From contig JAKOGI010000008.1 in the NCBI GenBank assembly GCA_029747015.1, forward strand, positions 2,127,501 through 2,191,500: a stretch of 64,000 nucleotides of DNA, given 5' to 3'. The notes beneath the pieces were generated by a model. It was not told where the DNA came from, searched no databases, and worked only from the letters and a program-made list of their open reading frames with translations. Source of the stretch: Carnegiea gigantea. Lineage: Eukaryota > Streptophyta > Magnoliopsida > Caryophyllales > Cactaceae. Both the position numbers and the translations under genes were made by a program. Positions within the stretch are counted from its first letter, which is position 1. Every line of letters begins with the position of its first letter. This document shows, piece by piece, positions 34,147 to 43,896 of the stretch.

Positions 34147-35678
34147 ACCTTTATTGTTTTCTGATGCAGCTTCTCTTTCCAGTTCCTTGACGTGGTTTGG
34201 GAACCAAATCTCGAATGAAAGCGTGTTTGAGTACAAAACTATAATTCTACCTACTAGGCTCTGTATGGATTGCAAACCAAATTATGGAGCCACTGATGCA
34301 TTTCAGTTGTTCTTGCTATCAAGGACAACAATGTCTTAACGTGATGGCAGGTTACCCAAACTAGGTTAAAATTGTTCAGTATGGCCATAATTTGAACGAT
34401 GGCCATACTTTTTGGATTAGCTTATTGTCTGAAATTCATGTCTCATAGAATGAAGGGTCAAGTCTCCATACCCTCATCGAGGTCTAGTGACGGTCGCTTG
34501 AACATGCTGTCAAAGAAGCTTACTGTTATGTTCCACAGTTGGCATTGCTTGCAGGTGATATCTCTTTGCTTGTAAGTTCAAGCATGAGTTTGCTTCTTAT
34601 GTAGTGCATCTTGTTTCCATTGGGCTTCAGCCAGGGGTAAGGCTTGATGGAGCCTGACATTCGAAAACCCTGCCTATGGAAGTGCTAAATGTTCTCCTGT
34701 GTTATTAAGTCCATTTTCTCTTAACGCCCCCCACCCAAAAGCTGATGTGTTGCCACAGAATGTATGAATGAAGATGGGCACAAACCGTCCGAGAAATTGA
34801 GAAGCCCAAAAAAAAAAAAGGTCATATAGCTTTGTTCTACATCATTTGAGAACTAGCTGCTCAGAACTTGCACTGGTTCACTCTTGGAGTTATTCTGATA
34901 ATGCTATTCTCCTCCTGTATTATCGATCCATCTTGTAGCAGATGACTCCATGAAACTCCCTAAGGTCATTGAAGCCTTTGATCCAAGAGCAAAATGTCAG
35001 CGTGAGGTATGAATCTTCCACATCTTCGTTGAGTGCAAATGAGGGGTGGAGCATACGCAATTTATCTATTCTTTGTGCCTATAAAACTTGTGTCTTATTA
35101 GTCAAAAATTTAAGCAAAGGATAAGATGTCTGTGTTAAAAAGGCGGCACTTGTTTCTTGCACAGATCACAGCTGTTCAAATATGGATTTACACTGTAGCA
35201 TTATGACTTTGAGATACGGACTCTCAGAGCACCAAGATTTTTTTTTCTTTGACAATACCTAGTAATGGAGCAGGTCAAAACGATTCTTTGATGACATGCA
35301 CGTTATTCTGGGTGTTAGTCCCCACATTCGCGTTTGGTCTGATTGGCAATGATGTTTGAGGCCATTGGAGGTTCATCATGGGGTAGGGAGTGACAGCAAG
35401 CTTTACGCAGCCCCTTGATGCAACAAGTGATCTGGTCACCATGATTCCGACTGTGATCTTAGGTGCAGAAGTCTTGGGCTCAGAGGTTGGCTTTGTGTTT
35501 GTTAAGTCCTAATTATCTCTATTAGGGCGGTTTTAGTGTCCCCCCCCCCCCTTTCTGGTTATAGCTCTCTCCTGGATTTGCTTTATGACTGCTAATAGGG
35601 TTATAATTTCTCCAGCAATTGTGCAAAAAATTAAGAGTTTCAGGCCATCATTCTGAGCAATCAATGAGTATCATATTT
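34147..35678. repeat. Unit C middle spacer
   Basis: Paralogous to 23,690-25,640 of unit B, without the MITE. It contains a C12 tract near 35,538. No gene recognised. Confidence 0.55.
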
Positions 35679-35729
35679 GTCCCACATGCAAAAAAGAAAA
35701 GCGAGCCCGGAATGCAGAGGATATAAATA
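35679..35729 (+). promoter_or_regulatory. U2-3 promoter (USE + TATA)
   Basis: USE GTCCCACATGC at 35,679-35,689; TATAAATA at 35,722-35,729, 32 bp before the start; gap 32 bp. Confidence 0.9.
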
Positions 35730-35753
35730 GGGGTATGCAAAGGTATTTAAAGC

Positions 35754-35949
35754 ATACCTTTCTCGGCCTTTTGGCTAAGATCAAGTGTAGTATCTGTTCT
35801 TATCAGTTTAATATCTGATATGTGGGTCATTGACCCACAATGATATTAAATTAATATTTTGAGGGGGAGGGTCCACCACAGTAGCTTGCTGCTGGGACCC
35901 TCGAGTGTCGCCAATCTGTTGCACTACAGCATAGGCCTGGCGCACCCCA
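35754..35949 (+). ncRNA. U2: U2 spliceosomal snRNA (U2-3)
   Basis: About 196 nt, 5' region and branch-point element intact. The Sm region reads AATATTTTGA, an interrupted but still usable A-U4-G site. Stem-loop III (CAGTAGCTTGCTGCTGGG) is regular and the 3' end is GCGCACCCC. With a strong promoter it is probably functional. Nearly all differences from U2-1 lie in the 3' half. Confidence 0.9.
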
Positions 35950-38900
35950 CCAAATCATGTTAAGACATTTATGATTAAGGTGCCAGTGTCATTGTCATGT
36001 ATATTTCACAAAATGGTGGTGTTAGAAAATGTGTTCATTTCTGTCTTTTATTCGTAAGTATGTAGTGTAGGCTTTGGGCGTTCTAGCTAATTTTGTAGGA
36101 AGTTTTTAATATTAGTTGCTAATTTGTTTACTGCAGAAAGTTTTTATTAGTTGTTAATTTGTTTGCTGCAGAAAGTTTTTAATGTTAGTTGTTAATTTGT
36201 TTACTGCAGAAAGTTTTTAATATAACTTGCTAATTTGTTTGGGCTGGAGGTGCGATGTCTCCAGAAATGGTTGCAGAAGTCGAAGGTATTTTATTGCAGA
36301 ATGGGAGGGTGTCAAGTTAATCGTTGGAATAGGAACAACGGATGTTAACCTAGTGATTTCTAATTTGTTCCCAATGCTTAGGATTCTGTCACAATCTGAT
36401 GAGCACTATTTGTAACAACTCAATGCAGCAGTCTTTCGGGTACCAAACCATGGTATCAATTTTTTTTTTCCCGGGGGAGGGGGGGTGTTGGCGGGGGATG
36501 CCACATCTATTCAGTCTTACATTGAATAGCGAAGAGTTCCATTCTCGCTCAGTTGCTGTTGTACTTCCAAATGAGCCTGTTCTGTTACTATCGAACTCCT
36601 TAATTTAACAGATTCACACTGTCAATCTCCATTCTCCAGCAGGTTTATGCTAAGGTTGGAGGGTACCTGTACAATATAAAGTGAATTTCCTGCATTTCTG
36701 ATTGTCTTTCATTCCATCCTTCTAGGTTCAGTTGTTTGAATTAGTTGAAAATGCGTTATTTTTGAGATTGTTTTAAGACCTTACATTGATAAAAGTCACC
36801 AGTTTTGACTGGCTTCTTCCCTTTTAGCTTGCTAGCTGCGTTCACTGCATCAAATTATGGGGTCTGGAATGTACGGGAGTTTTGGAATTTTGGAAAGAAA
36901 TGGACTCAGGTTTGCAAGTGAATATGAAAGTGATGATGCAAAACCTGATTGGAAACATAATATGAATGGACAGAACCTTTATGTTGAGGGGGTTCTTAGG
37001 CTGATATGAGCATCTTAAGGACTGAAGTCCTTCTCTTGGATACATTTGGGCGGAAACACAAAAGATTGGATTTTCAGATGGCAATGAGATGTGTGTAATC
37101 AGCTGTTAGGCAGGTAAGATCACAGAAGTGACCATCTAGTCTGATTGTCTTTTTGTCTGGAAGATCTGTCTGTTTCATTGCTGAGGAGATGATTTCAAAT
37201 GGCTTCCTCAAGCAGGGCTAACGTTGCTATCAAGGTAATACAATAACTGTTACGCAAAGAGTATTTCTGTAGCCTATTTTGTTCTAGCATTCTACCATTT
37301 TTACAGCTGCTATGGTCACTATTCATTAGAACTACTCTCATTTGACCTTTTGGTGAAGATGTGGGCCGTCTAACCTTGATCAGACTAAGTGAAACTCTTT
37401 CTATTTCCCCCCCCTCTCTCTCTCTCTTTTCTTCAGTAAAGGTGCCTGATGCATCTATGGGAAATTGCTAATCCCCTCACTTTGCCTGCTTTGTCCATGA
37501 TGCCAATATCATCAATTCACAAATTAGAACTTTCTGTATAGAGTCGTTCAATCAACACTTGGGGGAAATTTGATCTTGCTACAAGTGCTCATGCCTCTTG
37601 CTTCTCTCTATCTCTTCAGTCTCTTGAACAACCACCCTTCCCAACACCCCCCCCCCAAAAAAAACAAAAAGAAGGTGAAAGCCATCCTTATATTTGAACG
37701 ACTTTTTTTTAAATGGGAAGCATACATCTTATATTTTACATATTGCTTGGTTGACATATGTATGTACTTCTCTTTTTCCTTATAATTATATGCTCTATAT
37801 GATTCTTTTGCATTGACTTTCTAAGCAGTGTTCTAGTCAATCACAATAACCTAAACTATCAAAACATACATATGCAATAAAATGGCAACAACTACACATT
37901 TTAACATAATATAGAAATTTGTGTACTCTAGTCTTCTGCGTAAGTAATCAATAAAGGGCTAGATCCAGAAAAATGCATATAAGTTCTTCTCATTGCGGTA
38001 GAGATGTCTCCTGAACTTTTAATTTGACCGCTTCATGGAACCATATTTGGAATCAGCCTCTTTGCTTGCAGGGGTAAGGCTACTTGAATCTACACCCGAC
38101 ATAGATGTGGAATCTCCAATGATTGTTGTAGTAGTAGTCTCTTCGAAGCATCTCTCGTTGTGGTAAGGTTGGCTACATCTAGACCTCATAGACTAAGCTT
38201 CCATGAGATCCAACATCAGATTCTTGGCTTTCAATTCGATTAGATTAGGCTTTTGCCATGTTCTGCACTTCACATAAGTGTGTTTGTGTTGCTATTTTCT
38301 TTAACATGTCATCTTTTGTTTTATTTGAGCATAGTTTCTCGCTACGGTCTCTTTTAGTTATTTCAAATGTTGATGGTCAATAATTCATGGTGAACATCAA
38401 CTGCTTTGGAAATAAGAAACAAGGAAGAACCTCTGTTGATGATGCTACTCCCAAGAAAGTGAATTAAGCACTAATGAAAAACCATCTTGTATTTCTCAAA
38501 GCAATAAGTAGCTCAGGACGTACATTCAAGTGCAACTCTGGAGTTCGTAGTCTTGTATTTTGGTGATGGCAATCCTTATTTGAGATTGATGGTCTAAGTT
38601 TTGCTCGTTTGATGATTTGTATTTGGTCCAACTAATGAAAACATTCTATGAAAATGACAACAATGTTGGCTTCAGACATCTCATACTATTTTCTCCTTCA
38701 TACAGGTCTCGAATGCCAATGCTCAAATACCTAAAGCCCATAAATCCCAAGCTATTTGGAAAGAGAGAAGTTTTTTGATATTAATAGGTTTTCTGACCAG
38801 TAAATGTTTTTCAGATGTGTTACATGACATCTCTTTTAACTTTGATCAGCATGTGGTACTTCCATCTTTGATAATTATGGTTAAAAATTTAACAGATTAC

Positions 38901-39143
38901 TTGCAATTATGGCTTGTTAACTGGTTTTCTCACCATTAAATGTTTTTCAGATGTGCTACAAGACATCTTTTTTAATTTTGATCAGCATGTGGTACTTCCA
39001 TCTTTGATGATTATGATTAAAAATTGAGTAGGAGGGATCAAAGAGTGGAGCTTTTCTGGCATGGCCTTTGGCTGCCCTTTGTCAATCAGGTTCTTAAGCT
39101 CGTAGAAGTTTGATGTGCACCTAATATGCTTATTGTAAAGCAA
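35950..39143. repeat. Unit C long spacer after U2-3
   Basis: The longest version of this segment. About 36,705-39,412 is absent from unit B and about 37,590-41,535 from unit D. From about 38,240 it repeats U6-upstream spacer, showing an internal sub-unit. A direct repeat (TTAAATGTTTTTCAGATGTG-like) lies at 38,800 and 38,940. No gene recognised. Confidence 0.5.
36097..36232. repeat. Short tandem repeat, four copies of about 40 bp
   Basis: Repeated blocks AGAAAGTTTTTAAT...TGCTAATTTGTTTACTGC; units B and A carry only one or two. Confidence 0.85.
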
Positions 39144-39186
39144 GTCCCATGGTGCTATTCTAAGAGAGTTATGGGACCTTTATATA
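39144..39186 (+). promoter_or_regulatory. Promoter of the U6 pseudogene at 39,209
   Basis: Mutated USE GTCCCATGGTG (39,144-39,154), TATATA at 39,181; gap 26 bp and 28 bp to the start, the exact U6 geometry. Confidence 0.7.
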
Positions 39187-39208
39187 CCTAGAGCCCAGGT
39201 TCTTTGTT

Positions 39209-39310
39209 TTCTCTTCGGAGACATCCAATAAAATTGGACTGACACAGAGAAGATTAGCATGGCCCCTGCCCATGGATGACACACAAATCGAGAAATTGTC
39301 CAATTCATTT
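39209..39310 (+). pseudogene. U6: U6 snRNA pseudogene (unit C)
   Basis: Full length but altered: TT for GT at the start, GGACTGACACAGAG for GGAACGATACAGAG, TGCCCATGG for TGCGCAAGG, and a lost CGCA in the 3' stem. The ACAGAGA box survives. The promoter geometry is kept, the USE is mutated. Confidence 0.8.
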
Positions 39311-39412
39311 TTTTGGGCAATTCTCACTTGATCGACGACATTTTTTTGGGGGGGGTGTTGCAGTGGGTTAGTAGTCTGGTTTTAATTTTTTTTCCCCTTG
39401 CAATAATGTTAG

Positions 39413-39459
39413 TCCCTGCACAAGGATGATTTGTGCGGCGAATTGAGGAGAATGGGCCG
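39413..39459 (+). pseudogene. U6: U6 3'-half relic (unit C)
   Basis: TCCCTGCACAAGGATGATTT, then CGGCGAATTGAGGAGAATGG; counterpart of the relic at 26,576. Confidence 0.65.
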
Positions 39460-39574
39460 TGTATTCTGCCGCAACTTATGTTACTGGAATCTGTCTGTCT
39501 ATGTGCCCGAGGAGAATGGGCCGTGTATTCTGCCGCAACTTATGTTACTGGAATCTGTCTGTCTATGTGCCCGA
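39447..39574. repeat. 64-bp tandem duplication
   Basis: Identical copies start GGAGAATGGGCC at 39,447 and 39,511. Confidence 0.92.
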
Positions 39575-40044
39575 AGATGGCATTCGGTCATCTAGTTCTT
39601 TGCTTGTGCATGTTAGCTGGTTGCAGTGTTCGGAAACTGTTATTATGTCCAAACTTCCGTAGACTATTCTTTATGTGCACTATGATGGAGCTGCATGTAA
39701 TCTCTGAGTTTGCACTAGCTGCTATTGAAGAGAGCTTGTCTCGTCTTTCTTGTCAGAGGATTGTACTAGGTGCAACACAGGGAGAATCTCTCTCTAGCCA
39801 TCGAGATGAGGTGATAGCCCTGGCCACTCTGATACTCTCCAGCCCTAGCAAAAATTTTTGCGAACTGCATTTTATGTCTATGTTCCCCCATGCATTCTAT
39901 ATATGCCTTTATATCTCGCTTGTCTGTTTTTAGAGCAGCTTCCACGGAGGGCCAACTATAGGTTGACCCTGGCTATTGTAGAAATTTAGTTAGAAAATTA
40001 TAGGTTGGATTCATAATCGAACAGTTCAAAAACTAGTATCAGAA
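39575..40044. repeat. Unit C spacer before U1
   Basis: Paralogous to 26,680-27,130 of unit B. No gene recognised. Confidence 0.5.
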
Positions 40045-40206
40045 CAGGGGCCGCGCGAACGCAGGCTCCCGCTGCCACAAATTATGACAGACGCTCTCCC
40101 ACTTTGGGGAGACGTTAGGCAGGCGCCCCCTCCGGAGTGCAATGGAGGCCACCTACCTAGGACATGAGCCTTCTTGATCGTCCATTGACCCCGTCCAGGT
40201 AAGTAT
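40045..40206 (-). ncRNA. U1: U1 spliceosomal snRNA
   Basis: About 162 nt on the minus strand. U1 pairs with the 5' splice site through its first nucleotides, here a perfect ATACTTACCTG. Stem-loop I keeps GATCAAGAAGGC (U1-70K loop), stem-loop II keeps ATTGCACTCC (U1A loop), the Sm site is ATAATTTGTGG, and the last hairpin is capped by TTCG (CTGCGTTCGCGCGG). The length matches plant U1 and a promoter is present. It is the only U1 in the window that looks functional; the exact 3' end is inferred. Confidence 0.92.
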
Positions 40207-40230
40207 GTTACTCTGTTATTCACTTCTTAC

Positions 40231-40280
40231 TTTTGTAGCCTCCTTATGCAGCTTCTCCTTCTGATTACACGATGAGGGAC
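40231..40280 (-). promoter_or_regulatory. U1 promoter (USE + TATA-like, Pol II spacing)
   Basis: On the minus strand, USE GTCCCTCATCG (40,280-40,270; one mismatch to consensus) and TACAAAAG starting 40,237, 31 bp before the U1 start. The gap is 32 bp, identical to the U2 genes. Confidence 0.75.
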
Positions 40281-41944
40281 GAGAGCGCAATCTCGAAGAG
40301 CAGTATCCTATCTAGGTACAAGCTATCTAGTGCCACCTAATGGACTCTATCAATTATTACAGGATACGTGTTTAATTATTTGCTGTCTGTGTGTGGGATT
40401 GGATACCAAATTATGGTAGCCACTGAAGCATCGTAGTTGTTCCCTCCATCAAAGACAACAGTCTTTATGAAATGTTAGGTTCAGTGAAAGTTTGTTAAAA
40501 TTGTCAGTTACAAGCATGCGTCTAGTTGTTGGACTAGCTGTTGTCTGAAATTTATGTTTTGTCTTGTAACATGGACAGTCACTCATTCATGTAGGCTGTA
40601 GCTTGAAGGTTGTAATCAACGAAGGTTACTGTTTCAATCCATCTGTTGACATTGGTCAAAAGGTGATATTTCTTTGCTAGCAACTTTGGCGATGAAGCTG
40701 CTTCTTACCTTGTGCGCCTTGTTTTATCGTGCTTCAGGTTCTAAAAGATTGAGCATTCTAATTTTGTTGAAGCCACAGGTAAAGCTGGCAGATTTTAATG
40801 TTTGAAAACCCTGCCTCCGGAAGTGGTAGGTGTTCTTCCCCTCCTTTCCCCCCCCCCCTTGTATTATTACAGTCACTTCCCGTATGTATGGCTTCAATAG
40901 ATAAACTGGTTTTGTTCTGTTTGAAGAGTATGAATGAAAGATCGGCATAGATTGGGTGCTAAGTGATATGTCGACAGTTTTGGCTTTGTTCTGATGCATC
41001 ACTTGATAGCCTTCGATCCAAGAGCAACAAGTTGGCTGCAGGTATGGACCTCCAACCTTCCACATCTTTGTTGAGTGCAAATGAGGGCTAGAGCAGATGC
41101 CGTGAGCCTAGTTGCTTTATCCCTTTCAAGACTTCCACTGCAGTGTTATGACAGTGTCGTCCCTACGTCATTACATCAATTGTTTTTTCGCCTACATTAT
41201 TGTGCTTATGTGTTATATGGTAGCACTTGTTCCTCATATAATCCCCGCTGTCAAATGCAGTTGTACCCTGTATGTATGTTATATTTACATGTCTATGGGA
41301 GGTATGAGATTAAGCAACAGAGATTACTTTCAGCTGTTGAAGGAGTCCTAAAAAAGCCGCTTCATGTGTCAGTCGTGGTTATCTGCATGAAAACTGTGTG
41401 CGCTCTTGATGACTACTTATTGTCTAAGTAAAAACTTAGCAATGGTGGGAGTGCTGAGATGTTTATTTTGACAGTGCCCAGTGGCAGTATGTTTTGACCT
41501 TACGACTTCTTTTTGACCTCAAATAGGTGAAAACGCTGCCATTTCAGTTGCTTAAAGTGCGAGAGATCTGGTGCTGTTAGGGAAGACAATAGTCTTTTGA
41601 TACTAGCAAGGTGAACACTTATACCTGAGTCTCTATGAGACTGCTTACAACAAGGCATTTCTTTGAATGGCTTGGTTAGTACTTCTGTCATTTATGGTTC
41701 GGCTTTGGTAATTCTAGTTTAACAATTGAAGCAGAGGGATCAAACTGTGGTGCATCTGTGGAGATGGGATGGCTTTTGATCACCCTAGAGCACTTGAGGT
41801 TTGTGGCTAATTGATTGAATATCTGATTTCTGCTAATTGATTAATATATGATTTCCCTGCATATTGATATGTGCAATTATTGTTAAAATCTATTCCCACA
41901 TTAAGGCTTTATGACGCCACTGTCTTGGGCTGAGAACTATGATT
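40281..41944. repeat. Unit C spacer
   Basis: Paralogous to 27,165-28,839. C9 tract near 40,850. The frames in it (for example 41,075-41,431) have no motif. No gene recognised. Confidence 0.5.
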
Positions 41945-42046
41945 CTCTCTTTATAGACATTCGATAAAATTGGAACACTGCAAAGAAGATTAGCATGGCG
42001 CCTACACAAGGATCACACGTACAAACTGAGAAATGGTCCAAATTTT
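41945..42046 (+). pseudogene. U6: U6 snRNA pseudogene, second sub-family (unit C)
   Basis: 102 nt. Lost 5' stem (CTCTCTTTATAGACAT), ACTGCAAAGAAG for ATACAGAGAAG, GGCGCCTACACAAGGATCAC. USE-like ATTCCCACATT at about 41,892, no TATA. Sister to 28,840 and 58,171. Confidence 0.82.
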
Positions 42047-42135
42047 TTCACGGCTCTTCTCCTGCACTGGGATTGCATCACAACCCTTTCCCCTACCCCC
42101 CCACCCCACCTTATTACTAGGGAATTTCACATGTA

Positions 42136-42163
42136 CTTATTGACCCCATCCAGGCAAGTCTGA
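42136..42163 (-). pseudogene. U1: U1 5'-end relic (unit C)
   Basis: TTGACCCCATCCAGGCAAGT is the reverse complement of the U1 5' terminus with two changes; the rest of U1 is absent. Confidence 0.6.
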
Positions 42164-43896
42164 GGAGATGTTCCTTTGTTCTTCACCGCTTTTTTTTTTT
42201 ACTTTACTAGTACCCAATTACTTGACATTGAAGTTGGAGATCCAAACTTCCCAATAGAAATTAAAAAAATATATATATATATATTTGAGTGCAAAACTAT
42301 CCAATTCTACCTATCAGATTCAGTACTGATTCCCATAGTATGCATTTTTAGTTTTCAGCTGTATGGGTTTTAAATCATGCCTAAACTATGGAGCCATCAA
42401 AGGATCTATTTGTTTAGGCCATCAAGGACAATACCAGCTGAACCTGATGTTTGGTTATCAAACGTGCTTACAGATGTCAGGAACTGACATTTATCTACTT
42501 GTTAGGCTTTGCCATTGTTTGAAGTTTATGTATTCTAGAATGAAGAAGAGTTTGTATCCTCATCCAGGTACCTACTGTCTATGGTAACTTGAAGTCTTAC
42601 AGTGACTGCAGCATGCTTGAGCTTCGGTCTGGATTTTGGAAGTGTCCCGTTGTCTTACAGTGATTTCATTGCAGTTCTGAATTTTGGGACTGTTGTCTGT
42701 AAGAATATCCCGAAGACAACATGATTCTTTTTGTAAATAAGTTGTTGTCTTGATTTTTAAAATGCTAAAAAAGAGTTTATCTGTTTTATTGCAAGACTTA
42801 GGGGACCTTTGATGGCTTAGCCTTGTGATCTAGCTCAGAACTCTTGCAGTCTACGTGGTGGTTTTGCCGGCTAGTGTTTTACTTTTCTGGTAGCTAGAAA
42901 TCAAACGTCTATGATGTTTCATGTTTTTGTCACTAGACTAAAATCATGAGAAGCTGTTGGCTACCTGTACGTTTTTGCTGCTGACCTGTACGAGGTACAT
43001 TCCTGTCTGATTGCTTGATCGACAAATATACATGGGTCTAATTATTCAGCCGATGCGAGGGAAGTTCATGTAGCAATTCCTTTACACTTTCAATGAGTAC
43101 GATGTTTAATGCTCCTTTTATTATCCTGTCAATGTTGGTATTTTACAATTTCAATGAGTTAGCTGGAATAAGACCTTGTCTTAGCTAGCTCCTGCAAGTT
43201 TGATGTTGATGCCCAAGGAACTGAAAAGGAGATTCAGCTTTTGAATGAAGAAAAATGATGGCTTCTATGTTACTAAGTGTATAATAAGGTATAAATAACA
43301 TATATATATATTATTCGCCTTTTGTATTAGAATGCAAATTAAAGTTAAGACGGTGTAAATTAAAAAAAGGCAACCCATATCCCATCAAACAAAGATTTGT
43401 TCATAAACAAAAAACTGTCAAATGTGTTCCACCTATTCGTTTATGCAAAACTTAAAAGCTCGATTCTTTCCCAATAGTAATTCCTTCTTTAACTTGTTTT
43501 CACTCCTTCAAAAGTCATAAGATGAAACCCCAATTATTGAGAGCCATTTTCGAAGTTAGGAAAGAGCTTACTATAAGGGGATGCTATTAATTGTTCTAGA
43601 TATTTGATGTAAATGTGCCAGCACTTATTTCATCTCTCTCTCTCCTTAAATTTAGGGCGTTTGCTAATTTTTGTGTTTAAAATTGAGGGCAAATTGCTAC
43701 AACAAATGTGGGGATAAGTTTAACCATTTTTGTTATTTAAAATTAATTATATTAAACCTCAAGTTGGGTAAAAACTAATATCAATTGATAAAGGATTTAA
43801 AAATTATTTCTAAAAAGGTCAAGAGAGATAAATGTGAATATGTCTTTTTTCTTTACAGAAAAAGCTTAAATATTTGTGCACAATAAAATATCTCTT
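42164..43896. repeat. Unit C tail, left part
   Basis: Paralogous to 29,046-31,975 of unit B, interrupted at 43,897 by a retroelement. No gene recognised. Confidence 0.5.

Noticed and set aside
39433..39933. 166-codon plus frame in unit C
   Set aside because: Its length comes from a 64-bp tandem duplication; the paralogous stretch of unit B has only shorter, separate frames and no motif was recognised.
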